Positions 31,419 through 39,802 of a stretch of DNA of 64,000 nt are shown here, piece after piece. The stretch covers positions 62,001-126,000 of the forward strand of contig JABIAG010000003.1 of the NCBI GenBank assembly GCA_018653365.1. The letters are read 5' to 3'. Positions within the stretch are counted from its first letter, which is position 1. Every line of letters begins with the position of its first letter. Under the pieces are notes generated by a model. That model ran no database searches and had not been told where the DNA came from. It was given only the letters and a program-made list of their open reading frames with translations. The position numbers and the translations under genes were made by a program. The DNA comes from Candidatus Woesearchaeota archaeon. Its GTDB lineage: Archaea; Nanobdellota; Nanobdellia; Woesearchaeales; JABIAG01.

Positions 31419-31910
31419 ATGGAGCGATATGAGCTTTTTAGAGAGAGCGCTAATAAGCATTTTCTTACTGCTGATAGGTTTCTTAATTTTACTTTTCGTA
31501 TAGTTAACGAGCCTAAAATGTTGTTGGGAGTTGTAGAGAATATTTTTCTTGCACTTATGTCTTCAGTGTCGTCATTACTTTACTTTGAGCGTTTATTCAA
31601 GTTCATACCTCCTTTTCCAGATACTTTTGAGGGTAAATTATTGGCTTTCAAGCCTTTACTAATCAAATACTCCTTGGGGGAGGATAATATTAAGCTAATT
31701 GAGAAGCTGCATGAGATTATGGTTGTGCACAAGAAGTGTCCAATCGAGTTTGTTAAAGATAATGCTTTGATTATGTGTTCAAGTTCTTATGATTGTGAGA
31801 AATTAACCTCCGAAATGGTCGTTATTTACTTTAAAAAAGCAAAATTATTTATAGAAGAGTCAAATACCATATTAAGGAAGAATGAACGAAATTATAGAAA
31901 CATTAATTGA
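31419..31910 (+). CDS. uncharacterised helical protein (163 aa), first of a three-gene operon
   Basis: Predicted all-helical with a hydrophobic middle (GVVENIFLALMSSVSSLLYFERLF) and Cys-containing C-terminal half (NALIMCSSSYDCEKL). It has the same general plan as the next protein: long helix, ENIFLAL or ERFITTI hydrophobic helix, then two helices. TATA-like TTTATACTT lies about 26 bases upstream. Overlaps the next ORF by 29 bases in another frame. Confidence 0.7.
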   Translation: MERYELFRESANKHFLTADRFLNFTFRIVNEPKMLLGVVENIFLALMSSVSSLLYFERLFKFIPPFPDTFEGKLLAFKPLLIKYSLGEDNIKLIEKLHEIMVVHKKCPIEFVKDNALIMCSSSYDCEKLTSEMVVIYFKKAKLFIEESNTILRKNERNYRNIN

Positions 31911-32361
31911 TGAGATGAAGGATTCGTTGAAGCGAGCGGAGCATTCTTGTTATGTAAGTTTGAAGTATACTCGAACTGTTGACGTTCTTAAAAACTTAGT
32001 TGAACGTTTTATTACTACTATCTCTTTTGCGGTTGATGTTCTTTCTGCAGATTTGGAAGAGAAAGGTAAAATAATGGAGCAACCTGACTCGTTAATTGAA
32101 AAAGTTAATCTTACTAAGAGCAATTATGAAGAGGATGAAACAATCACTGCTGCTCTGGAGTTGCTTCTTTTACTAAGAAAGATAATTCGTGCAGATTATG
32201 GTCGTTGTGAAGAGTTTAGAAGACATGTTACAATGGTTGTTAAGGTTGAGGGTGAAGACTATCATCTGGACATTGACCTTTTAACAGCGTATTTTCATAA
32301 AATTAAAGAGTATGTAGGTTATATTGAAAGGTTGATAAAAGGAGAGAATGAAGATCAATAA
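31882..32361 (+). CDS. uncharacterised helical protein (159 aa), probable paralogue of the preceding one
   Basis: Helical and acidic, with an EEMKDSLKRAEHSCYVSLKY-like N-terminal helix and a LLLLLRKIIRADYGRCEEFR segment. Its ATG lies 29 bases before the upstream stop, a long coupled overlap. Function unknown. Confidence 0.7.
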   Translation: MNEIIETLIDEMKDSLKRAEHSCYVSLKYTRTVDVLKNLVERFITTISFAVDVLSADLEEKGKIMEQPDSLIEKVNLTKSNYEEDETITAALELLLLLRKIIRADYGRCEEFRRHVTMVVKVEGEDYHLDIDLLTAYFHKIKEYVGYIERLIKGENEDQ

Positions 32362-32839
32362 GAAGGAACTTAAAGAAAAGGGGTGGTCTGCTAGTGAGAT
32401 CAAACATACTGAAAAACTCCTTAGACCCGAAGAGGACGCATCTAAAAAGATGCAAATTATGCTTTACTGGTTTATAATTCTTGCAATGGTTTTTCTTACT
32501 TTACTAATTTCTGGCTGGCTTATTCCTCTATTTATGGTATTGGATGGATGGTTGGTTTTTGTCTTATTATTTGTTTTAGGTTTGGCTTTTGGTGCCATGT
32601 TTAATAATCTTATAATTCATTTAGAACATCTCACGAAGAAGCATTATGTTATTGCGGGGTTACTTATTCCGGTTGTAGCCATAGCATCTTTGTTTATTAT
32701 AGTGAAAGCAGCTGCGTTTACTTCTGCATTATTTAATTTGTCAATTAGACAAAACCCTTTAGAGGTTTCATTATTTTATGTTGTTGGGTTTTTGATCCCG
32801 TATGTTTATGGGCTGATTTATACTAAGAAAAAACAATAA
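32348..32839 (+). CDS. uncharacterised four-helix membrane protein (163 aa)
   Basis: A charged N-terminus (KELKEKGWSASEIKHTEKLL) precedes four hydrophobic segments of about 20 residues: YWFIILAMVFLTLLISGWLI, VFVLLFVLGLAFGAMF, YVIAGLLIPVVAIASLFIIV and LFYVVGFLIPYVYGLIY. It overlaps the second helical gene by 14 bases. The trio (two helical soluble proteins and one membrane protein) looks like a single functional module of unknown role. Confidence 0.75.
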   Translation: MKINKKELKEKGWSASEIKHTEKLLRPEEDASKKMQIMLYWFIILAMVFLTLLISGWLIPLFMVLDGWLVFVLLFVLGLAFGAMFNNLIIHLEHLTKKHYVIAGLLIPVVAIASLFIIVKAAAFTSALFNLSIRQNPLEVSLFYVVGFLIPYVYGLIYTKKKQ

Positions 32840-32841
32840 CC

Positions 32842-32930
32842 TTTATAAAAGTCCCATAATTTTCTCTAATCATAAGTCCGAGTTAATAGCGTATATAGGG
32901 CTGTAATATTCTTTACAGTCATTCATAAAA
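32842..32930 (+). promoter_or_regulatory. promoter and leader hairpin of the ribosomal-protein operon
   Basis: TTTATAAAA (32842-32850) is the upstream TATA; a second TATA-like GTATATAG is at 32891-32898. The leader contains CTGTAA-TATTCT-TTACAG (32901-32918), a perfect 6-bp hairpin just before the S13 start. Unlike most genes here this operon may have a leader of up to 60 bases, as needed for ribosomal-protein autoregulation. Confidence 0.5.
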
Positions 32931-33398
32931 ATGAGTCAAGAAAAACCAAAAGAACAAATGCAGAATTTAATTAGGGTAGCGAATGCTGACCTAAAAACAG
33001 GTAGTTCTCTTTTTGTTGGACTTACAAAAATTAATGGAGTTAGTTTTATGTTTGCTAATGCCATTTGTAAAGTTCTTGATTTGAAAAAATCTATGAAAGT
33101 TTCTGAACTTGACGATGCTACAATTACTAGAATTGAGCAAGTTATTGAAAATCCTTTAAAATTTAACTTTCCAAATTGGCTTCTTAATAGAAGACGTGAC
33201 CCCGAAACTGGGGAAGATATGCATATATCTTTGAGTGATGTTAAATTTGTTAAAGAAAATGACATTAAATTGATGAAAAAAATCAAATCCTATAGGGGTA
33301 TGAGACATCAATGGGGCCTTCCTGTAAGAGGTCAAAGAACAAAATCTAATTTCCGAAGAAATAAAGGTAAAGCAATGGGAGTTAAAAGGAAGAAATAA
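32931..33398 (+). CDS. rps13: ribosomal protein uS13
   Basis: 155 residues. NLIRVANADLKTGSSLFVGL and ITKINGVSFMFANAICK-type start, helix-two-turn-helix core, then SYRGMRHQWGLPVRGQRTKS with the universal RGQRTK signature contacting 16S rRNA in the head. First gene of the conserved archaeal cluster. Confidence 0.97.
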   Translation: MSQEKPKEQMQNLIRVANADLKTGSSLFVGLTKINGVSFMFANAICKVLDLKKSMKVSELDDATITRIEQVIENPLKFNFPNWLLNRRRDPETGEDMHISLSDVKFVKENDIKLMKKIKSYRGMRHQWGLPVRGQRTKSNFRRNKGKAMGVKRKK

Positions 33399-33400
33399 AA

Positions 33401-34090
33401 ATGGGACATCCTAGAAAAAATCGAAAAACGTATTCACGACCTTCACATCCTTGGCAAAAGGAAAGGATCGAAGAAGAAATTATTCTAACTAGAGAGTATG
33501 GTCTTAAAACTAAGAAAGAAATATGGAAAGCTTCATCTTTACTTTCAAGATTTAAGAGTCAGGCAAAAACACTTTCTGTTTCTACAACTGAACAATCTAA
33601 AAAGGAAACACAACAATTAATGGATAAGCTTAAGTCTTATGGTGTTGTTTCTGAAAATCCAACTTTTGATGAAGTATTAAGTCTTGAAATCCGAAATTTT
33701 ATGGATAGAAGATTACAAACTGTTTTAGTAACTAAAAAATTGGCTAGAACTGCTAAGCAGGCTAGACAAATGATTATTCATCAACACGTTATGGTTGATG
33801 GCAAAACAATTTCATCTCCTTCTTACATTGTTAGAAAAAGCGAAGAATCAGCAATTGGTTTTAATGATCAATCTGCTTTTAAGAATGAGTCTCATCCAGA
33901 ACGAGAATTGAAAAAAGAGATGGAAGAGATTAAAGAAGAAGTTCGAAAAATCAAAACCGCAAAAACTAATGAAGAAATTAAAGAAGAAAAAGAAACTAAT
34001 GTTGAATCTCCTAAAGAGGTTAAAGAAGCAACTAAGGACGAACCTTCTGAACCTCAAAAATCAGAAAAGAAAGAAGAGGTTAAAAAATGA
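33401..34090 (+). CDS. rps4: ribosomal protein uS4 with acidic/basic tail
   Basis: 229 residues. [20 protein letters not shown] and the S4 RNA-binding domain [34 protein letters not shown] are typical archaeal uS4. Residues 165-229 are a Lys/Glu-rich low-complexity extension not in the core fold. The stop overlaps the uS11 start by 4 bases. Confidence 0.97.
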   Translation: MGHPRKNRKTYSRPSHPWQKERIEEEIILTREYGLKTKKEIWKASSLLSRFKSQAKTLSVSTTEQSKKETQQLMDKLKSYGVVSENPTFDEVLSLEIRNFMDRRLQTVLVTKKLARTAKQARQMIIHQHVMVDGKTISSPSYIVRKSEESAIGFNDQSAFKNESHPERELKKEMEEIKEEVRKIKTAKTNEEIKEEKETNVESPKEVKEATKDEPSEPQKSEKKEEVKK

Positions 34091-34485
34091 AGAATGAACC
34101 TATAAAATGGGGTATTGCACATATTTTTTCTTCATATAACAATACTATAATTCATATTACTGACATTACTGGTACAGAAACTATTGCTTTTGCTTCTGGT
34201 GGTCAAGTTGTTAAAACTGATAGGCTAGAATCTAGTCCTACTGCAGCTATGATGGCAGCTAATAAGGCTGCTCAAGAATCTAGAGACAAAGGCATTACTG
34301 CCGTTCATGTTAGAACTAGAGCACCTGGCGGCCACAATGGTCCTATGAATCCTGGTCCTGGAGCACAAGCCGCTATTCGTACGCTTGCTAGACGAGGAAT
34401 TAAAATAGGCGTTATTGAAGACGTTACTCCTCTACCTCATGGTGGCTGTAGAGCTAAAGGTGGTAGAAGAGGGAGAAGAGTTTAA
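34087..34485 (+). CDS. rps11: ribosomal protein uS11
   Basis: 132 residues. [24 protein letters not shown] and [20 protein letters not shown], ending [12 protein letters not shown], are signature blocks. Platform protein of the small subunit. Confidence 0.97.
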   Translation: MKNEPIKWGIAHIFSSYNNTIIHITDITGTETIAFASGGQVVKTDRLESSPTAAMMAANKAAQESRDKGITAVHVRTRAPGGHNGPMNPGPGAQAAIRTLARRGIKIGVIEDVTPLPHGGCRAKGGRRGRRV

Positions 34486-34486
34486 A

Positions 34487-35266
34487 ATGAAAATTCAACA
34501 GCTTAAATCAGATAAAGAGAAGGTTGTATTAAAATTTTCAGGTGTTAACACTACTTTTGCTAATATGTTACGAAGAGAGGTCTTAGAATCAGTTCCTACT
34601 ATGGCAATAGAAGATGTTGAGTTTCGCGATAACAGTTCTGCTCTTTATGATGAAGTTCTTGCACATAGATTGGGTTTAATTCCATTAAAAACAGATCTTA
34701 AGTCTTATGTTATTCCAGATCAGTGTAAATGTAAAGGAGAGGGTTGTGCTCGGTGTCAATTAAAATTAACCGTGAAGGTAAAAGGTCCTTGTAATGTTTA
34801 CGCTTCTGATATCAAATCTAAAGATCCAAAAGTTAAACCTGTTTTTCCAAAAACTTTAATTGTTAAATTATTAAAAGATCAGTTAGTTGAAGCTGAGATG
34901 ACCTGTATTTTAGGAAGAGGAGATGATCACATAAAATTCGCTCCGGGTTTAGTTTTTTATCATAATGTTTCTGAATTTAAACAGTCTAAAAAGATTGAGA
35001 ATGCAGAAGAAGTTGTGAAAAAATGTCCTGCTGGCGTTTTCAAAGCAGAAGCAGGTAAGCTTATTCCTTTAGATGATACTAAAAGTTATTTATGGGATTC
35101 TTGTTTGGAACTTGTTCCAGAAGATTCTGTTATTATTACTGAAAAGGAGGATGAAATTATTTTTACATTAGAACCATGGGGTCAACTTTCTGCTAAAGAA
35201 ATATTAGTTACTGCTGCAGAAGGATTTATTGAACAACTCGATGAGTTTGAAAAAATCTTTAAATAA
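34487..35266 (+). CDS. rpoD: DNA-directed RNA polymerase subunit D
   Basis: 259 residues; alpha-like assembly subunit. The track version starts inside rps11; the ATG at 34487, one base after the rps11 stop, gives MKIQQLKSDKEKVVLKFSGV. Core motifs: NTTFANMLRREVLESVPTMA, ALYDEVLAHRLGLIPLKT. A four-cysteine cluster (CKCKGEGCARC) near residue 85 and further Cys (KKCPAGVF, WDSCLEL) recall the zinc/iron-sulfur domain 3 of archaeal RpoD, but the second Cys set is incomplete. Confidence 0.96.
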   Translation: MKIQQLKSDKEKVVLKFSGVNTTFANMLRREVLESVPTMAIEDVEFRDNSSALYDEVLAHRLGLIPLKTDLKSYVIPDQCKCKGEGCARCQLKLTVKVKGPCNVYASDIKSKDPKVKPVFPKTLIVKLLKDQLVEAEMTCILGRGDDHIKFAPGLVFYHNVSEFKQSKKIENAEEVVKKCPAGVFKAEAGKLIPLDDTKSYLWDSCLELVPEDSVIITEKEDEIIFTLEPWGQLSAKEILVTAAEGFIEQLDEFEKIFK

Positions 35267-35268
35267 AA

Positions 35269-35634
35269 ATGGTAAAAAGAACTGGTCCAGCAAACTATCA
35301 ACTACAACAGTTGATAAGGGAATTAAAAAAGAAATCCATAGAGGACAAAGCAGGATTATGGAAACGTATTGCTGTTGATCTTGAAAAACCATCTAGACAA
35401 AGAAGAGTAGTTAACATTTCCAGAGTTAATAAGTTTTGTAAAGATAATGAAATCATTGTTGTGCCAGGTAAACTTTTGGCAGAGGGTGAGTTAAGTAAGA
35501 AAGTTAATATTGCTGCTTTTTCTTTTTCTGAATCTGCTAAAGATAAGATAGAAAAGGCAAGTGCTCAAATTATGACTATTCAAGAATTAATGAAAAAGAA
35601 TCCAAAAACATCAGAGGTTAGAATTATTGGTTAA
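35269..35634 (+). CDS. rpl18e: ribosomal protein eL18
   Basis: 121 residues. GPANYQLQQLIRELKKKSIE, WKRIAVDLEKPSRQRRVVNI and VVPGKLLAEGELSKKVNIAA match the uL15/eL18 family of archaea. Confidence 0.96.
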   Translation: MVKRTGPANYQLQQLIRELKKKSIEDKAGLWKRIAVDLEKPSRQRRVVNISRVNKFCKDNEIIVVPGKLLAEGELSKKVNIAAFSFSESAKDKIEKASAQIMTIQELMKKNPKTSEVRIIG

Positions 35635-35635
35635 A

Positions 35636-36061
35636 ATGGTATTGAATATAGATGGAAAAAACTTAATATTGGGAAGATTAGCAACCGTTGTTGCTAAGAA
35701 AGCTTTGTTAGGTGAAACTGTAAACGTTTTCAATTGTGATAGTGTTGTTATCACTGGTGGAAAAGCTCATCTTTGTGCTGAGTACAAGCGAAAAAGAGAA
35801 ATGGGTACACATTCTACTGGACCATTTCATGCAAGAGTTCCTTTTAAGTTTGTTAAACGTTCAATTAGAGGAATGATTCCATATAAAAAACCTAAAGGTC
35901 GAGAGGCTTTTGATAGAATAAAATGTTTTAATAATATTCCTGAAGAGTTTAAAGATTCTAAACTCGAAACTATTGAAAAGGCAAACATTGATAATTCTTT
36001 AATGTCTGCATATCTTAGTATTAAGGAAATTTGTAAATTTATGGGTGGTAACGTTGAATAA
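35636..36061 (+). CDS. rpl13: ribosomal protein uL13
   Basis: 141 residues from the ATG at 35636 (the track's TTG is inside eL18). NLILGRLATVVAKKALLGET, VVITGGKAHLCAEYKRKREM and RSIRGMIPYKKPKGREAF are uL13 signatures. The stop lies within the uS9 frame start. Confidence 0.95.
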   Translation: MVLNIDGKNLILGRLATVVAKKALLGETVNVFNCDSVVITGGKAHLCAEYKRKREMGTHSTGPFHARVPFKFVKRSIRGMIPYKKPKGREAFDRIKCFNNIPEEFKDSKLETIEKANIDNSLMSAYLSIKEICKFMGGNVE

Positions 36062-36452
36062 AAAAATAATTGCTTCAGGAAAAAGAAAAACTGCAGTTGC
36101 TAATGCTTATCTTTCAACCGGTACAGGTATAGTTACTGTTAATGGTGTTGATGTTAATGCTATAAAACCTGCAATTATTAAAATGAAAATCATGACGCCA
36201 TTACTTTTAGCTCCTGATGTTGCTAAAAAAGTGGATATTAAGATTAGATTAACTGGTGGCGGAATCAGTTCACGTGCTGAAGCAGCTGCTTTGGCTATTG
36301 CTCGTGCTTTAGTTAAGCATGATAAAAAGCTTGAAAAGCCCTTTTTAGACTATGATAGGCATTTGTTAGTTGCAGATGTTAGACGAAAAGAAGCTGTTAA
36401 ACCTAATAGACATGGTAGCGCAAGATCTAAACGTCAAAAATCTTACAGATAG
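36045..36452 (+). CDS. rps9: ribosomal protein uS9
   Basis: IIASGKRKTAVANAYLSTGTG, GGGISSRAEAAALAIARAL and the terminal RHGSARSKRQKSYR with the P-site tail are diagnostic. No ATG is available near the N-terminus: either GTG at 36045 or TTG at 36054, the latter preceded by GGTGGT at a usual spacing. The start is therefore uncertain by three codons; family length fits both. Confidence 0.93.
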   Translation: MVTLNKKIIASGKRKTAVANAYLSTGTGIVTVNGVDVNAIKPAIIKMKIMTPLLLAPDVAKKVDIKIRLTGGGISSRAEAAALAIARALVKHDKKLEKPFLDYDRHLLVADVRRKEAVKPNRHGSARSKRQKSYR

Positions 36453-36499
36453 TTATTTTTTCTTTTTTCTTTATTGTTTACCTCTATTAAACCAAAACC

Positions 36500-36507
36500 T
36501 TTTTAAA
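36500..36507 (+). promoter_or_regulatory. TATA box of rpoN
   Basis: TTTTTAAA centred 26 bases before the ATG at 36530, which shows the track's TTG start (36524) lies upstream of the transcript. Confidence 0.6.
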
Positions 36508-36529
36508 TGAACTGCGGCTTCTTTTGGGT

Positions 36530-36724
36530 ATGATAATCCCAATTAGATGCATGAGTTGCGGTAAACCTGTTGCACAATTCTGGGAAGACTTTTGTGAAAA
36601 AAAGAAAACTACTGATGTTAAGAAAGTTCTTGACTCTTTTAAGTTAGATCGAGCTTGTTGTAGAACGGCTTTGATGGGTAATGTTGATCTTATTGATATT
36701 GCTGCTCGTTTTAAGAAAGCATAA
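36530..36724 (+). CDS. rpoN: DNA-directed RNA polymerase subunit N
   Basis: 64 residues, MIIPIRCMSCGKPVAQFWED, with the zinc site CMSC...CC (DRACCRTALMGNVDLID). Rpb10 homologue at the polymerase core. It has its own leaderless promoter although it follows rps9. rpoK, eno and rps2, which often follow, are absent here. Confidence 0.96.
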   Translation: MIIPIRCMSCGKPVAQFWEDFCEKKKTTDVKKVLDSFKLDRACCRTALMGNVDLIDIAARFKKA

Positions 36725-36756
36725 GTTTTTTATACTTCTTCATATTCTAATAGTTT

Positions 36757-36831
36757 AGAGCTTAAATGAAAACTAACAAATTAGCAATACTTGAACTGCT
36801 GCTGTTAGAATAATTTTCATTACTGAGCTCT
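36757..36831 (+). ncRNA. candidate structured RNA between rpoN and leuS
   Basis: About 75 bases predicted to fold as one long hairpin: AGAGCT/AGCTCT at the base, then AATGAAAA/TTTTCATT, then CTAACA/TGTTAG. A TATA-like TTTTTTATA (36726-36735) is centred about 26 bases before the first stem base, so it seems to have its own promoter. The internal loop has CTGA on one side and ATGA on the other, as in a kink-turn or box C/D core, but the box C match is poor. No protein-coding frame of substance lies in 36725-36901. Confidence 0.55.
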
Positions 36832-36901
36832 TAAAATTCTAAAAAATTTTAATGAGCCTGTCAGTAATATTTAAATAAAGCTCAGGGTTAGAGGTATTAA
36901 A

Positions 36902-39754
36902 ATGGTTGATTTCAAAAAGCTAGAAAAGAAATGGCAGAATGCTTGGGAAGATAAGAGTACATTTAAGGTAGAAGTTAATGACAAAAAGAAGTTCTACATT
37001 GCGATTGTTTATCCTTATATGAGTGGGCTTTTACATGTTGGTCATCTCTATACTTATGTTCCTTCTGAAATCTTAATGAGATATAAGCGAATGCAGGGTT
37101 TTAATGTATTGGCCAAATTTGGTTTTCATTGTACTGGTTCTCCTATTGTTACTGCGGCTAAAAAGGTAACTGAAAAAGAACCTTCTCAGTTAGAATCCTT
37201 AAAAAAGATGGGAATTAAAGAAAGTCAGTTTGTAGATTTTGAAAAGCCTGAACATTGGGTGGATTATTTTTCACAAGAAACTTTAGTTGATCTAAGTTCA
37301 ATTGGGTTTTCAATTGATGCAAGATACACTTTCAAAACTACATCTTTAAATCCGCCTTATGACGCATTCATTCGTTGGCAGTTTAATAAATTAAAAGAGA
37401 AAGGCCATGTTAAGAAAGGTAAACACCCTGTTGTTTGGTGTCCAAAGTGTAATTCTCCTGTGGGGGATCATGCAAGATCTGAAGGTGAGGGAGAAACACC
37501 TAAAGATTTTATTTGGGTTAAGTTTAGATTGAAAGATTCAGATCTTATTTTAATGGCAGGTACAACCCGGCCTGATGCATTGTATGGTCAAACACATTTG
37601 TGGATTGATCCTAATGGTAAGTACAAAGTTGTTGAAGTTAATGATGAGAAGTGGGTTGTTGGAGCAGATACTGTGAAAAAGATTGAAGAACAGTATGCTT
37701 CAGTTAAAATTGTGGGAGATATTTCTCCAAAAGAGCTAATCGGCCGTTGGGCAAAAGGTCCATTAGTAGATTATGACGTGTATATCGTTCCTGCTTGGTT
37801 TATTGATGCTAGTGTTGGTTCTGGAATTGTTTATTCTGCTCTTGAAGATCCTGTTGATTTGTTTGAGTTAAAGAAAATTCATTCAAATATGAAAATGTTA
37901 AACGAGTACAACCTTGATAAAGATGTTGTTGCAAAATTAAAACCCTTCCCAATAATTAAGGTTTCAGGAATGGGAGATAATCTTGGAGAAGAGATTGGTA
38001 AGGAATTCAATATTACTTCTCCCGACGAAACTGAAAAGGTTAAAGCAGCAAAGGATGAATTGAACAAAAGAGTTTTTAGAAAAGGTGTTATGCAGGATAA
38101 TTGCAGAGCTTGTTCTGGGATGACTGTTTCTGAATGTCAGGAGTACCTTAAAGAACACTTAGTTAAGAATGGTGAAGCAATCATGTTTTATGAGTTTACA
38201 AACAAAGTAGTGTGTCGTTGTTTGACTGATGCAATAATTAAGATGGTTTCTGATCAGTGGTTTATTGAATATAATGATCCCAAATGGAAGAAACAAGCAC
38301 ACGAGTGTTTGGATAAAATGCAAATTTTTCCTTCTGAAACAAAAAAGCAATTTAATTATGTTATTGATTGGTTAAATCACTGGGCATGTACAAGAGAATT
38401 TGGTCTGGGAACCAGACTTCCTTGGGATACAAAATGGATTATTGAATCGTTGTCAGATTCAACTATTCAAATGGCGTATGGTACTATCTCTAAATACTTG
38501 CAACACCCTGAAGATTACGATTTTAAAATAGATAAGTTGAATGATGAGTTTTTTGATTATGTGATGTTAGACAAAGGCGATGTTAACGTAGTTGAAAAGT
38601 CTACAGGCATATCAAAAGTTAGGTTAAATACAATGAAAACGGATTTCGAATACTGGTATCCTTTTGATTTTAGAAATTCGGCCAAGGATTTAGTACAAAA
38701 CCATTTAACCTTTTGTATGTTTAATCACACTGCAATTTTTCCTAAGAAGCATTGGCCTAAAACTTTCATGGTTAATGGTAGGGTGATGGTGAATAATGAA
38801 AAAATGTCTAAATCTAAAGGTAATTTCTTTACTATTAGAGAACTTTATCAAGCACATGGTGCTGATGTAGTGCGGTTAACTGCTGCTAATGCGGGAGAGG
38901 GTATTAATGACGCAAATTATGATATGGCTTTCTTAGAAACTGCTAAGAAGAAGTTGAGTGAGTTGTTAGATTTTGCTCAAAATAATTATGATAAAGGAAG
39001 AGATGAAGTTTTATCAATTGATAATTGGTTTGAATCAATGTTGAATAAATCTGTTAAAGAAACAACAGAAAACATTGAGAATATGAAATTTAAGTCTGCC
39101 ATCAAAACTGGTTTTTTAGATATGCAACGAAACCTAAAGACATATCTTAATAGAACTAAAAATAGTCCGAATAAAAAGATGATTAATCAGTTCATTGAGG
39201 TTCAAACTAAATTGCTTGCTCCGATAACTCCTCACGTTTGTGAAGAAATTTGGGAACTTATTGGTAAGGAAGGGATGGTTTCTCTAGCTGAATGGCCAAC
39301 TGTTGACGAATCCAAAATTGATGAGTCTTTAGTTGAAATTGAAAACATTTTTGCCAAGGTTGTTTCAGACATATCTAAAGTATTAACTCTTGCTAAGATA
39401 ACTGCTCCTAAAAAAATAACTTTATTTATTTCTGAGAGTTGGAAATATTCTTTTTTCAAAAAGTTAAAGGAAGAATTAGATAATACTCGTAATGTTGGTG
39501 AATTAATTAAGGCAACTTTGGTAAAAGGTCATGAGAAAGACATTCCTAAGTTGATTCAGTCTATTTTAAAGGATTCTTCTAAACTGCCTGCAACCGTGAC
39601 TTCTCAGAAGCAAGAGGTTGATGCATTAACACAAGAGCTTGATAATTTGAAAGGTAAATTTGGTGCTGAAGTAGAGATTATAAAAGCTGAAGATTCTAAA
39701 GAAGCTAAATCAAAATCTGCTTCTCCTGGTAAACCCGCTATTTTGGTAGAGTGA
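36902..39754 (+). CDS. leuS: leucyl-tRNA synthetase, archaeal/eukaryotic type
   Basis: 950 residues. The HIGH motif is LLHVGHLYTYVPSE near residue 43; KMSKS is NEKMSKSKGNFFT near 637. The CP1 editing region (about 170-420) contains TTRPDALYGQTHLWIDP. Anticodon-binding and C-terminal domains follow, ending KPAILVE. The last 23 bases are duplicated 1,354 bases downstream, after the next gene. Confidence 0.97.
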   Translation: MVDFKKLEKKWQNAWEDKSTFKVEVNDKKKFYIAIVYPYMSGLLHVGHLYTYVPSEILMRYKRMQGFNVLAKFGFHCTGSPIVTAAKKVTEKEPSQLESLKKMGIKESQFVDFEKPEHWVDYFSQETLVDLSSIGFSIDARYTFKTTSLNPPYDAFIRWQFNKLKEKGHVKKGKHPVVWCPKCNSPVGDHARSEGEGETPKDFIWVKFRLKDSDLILMAGTTRPDALYGQTHLWIDPNGKYKVVEVNDEKWVVGADTVKKIEEQYASVKIVGDISPKELIGRWAKGPLVDYDVYIVPAWFIDASVGSGIVYSALEDPVDLFELKKIHSNMKMLNEYNLDKDVVAKLKPFPIIKVSGMGDNLGEEIGKEFNITSPDETEKVKAAKDELNKRVFRKGVMQDNCRACSGMTVSECQEYLKEHLVKNGEAIMFYEFTNKVVCRCLTDAIIKMVSDQWFIEYNDPKWKKQAHECLDKMQIFPSETKKQFNYVIDWLNHWACTREFGLGTRLPWDTKWIIESLSDSTIQMAYGTISKYLQHPEDYDFKIDKLNDEFFDYVMLDKGDVNVVEKSTGISKVRLNTMKTDFEYWYPFDFRNSAKDLVQNHLTFCMFNHTAIFPKKHWPKTFMVNGRVMVNNEKMSKSKGNFFTIRELYQAHGADVVRLTAANAGEGINDANYDMAFLETAKKKLSELLDFAQNNYDKGRDEVLSIDNWFESMLNKSVKETTENIENMKFKSAIKTGFLDMQRNLKTYLNRTKNSPNKKMINQFIEVQTKLLAPITPHVCEEIWELIGKEGMVSLAEWPTVDESKIDESLVEIENIFAKVVSDISKVLTLAKITAPKKITLFISESWKYSFFKKLKEELDNTRNVGELIKATLVKGHEKDIPKLIQSILKDSSKLPATVTSQKQEVDALTQELDNLKGKFGAEVEIIKAEDSKEAKSKSASPGKPAILVE
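39730..39752 (+). repeat. left copy of a 23-bp direct repeat (leuS 3' end)
   Basis: TAAACCCGCTATTTTGGTAGAGT, 21 of 23 bases identical to 41084-41106. This copy encodes the leuS C-terminus KPAILV. Confidence 0.85.
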
Positions 39755-39772
39755 ACGTTGGAAAATAGAAAA

Positions 39773-39781
39773 TATTAAATA
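39773..39781 (+). promoter_or_regulatory. TATA box of the HELFH protein gene
   Basis: TATTAAATA centred 26 bases before the ATG at 39803. Confidence 0.55.
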
Positions 39782-39802
39782 AATACTTGCTTGACTGTAT
39801 GT

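Noticed and set aside
34415-34486. Upstream extension of rpoD into rps11
   Set aside because: The ATG at 34487 follows the rps11 stop by one base and begins the conserved domain.
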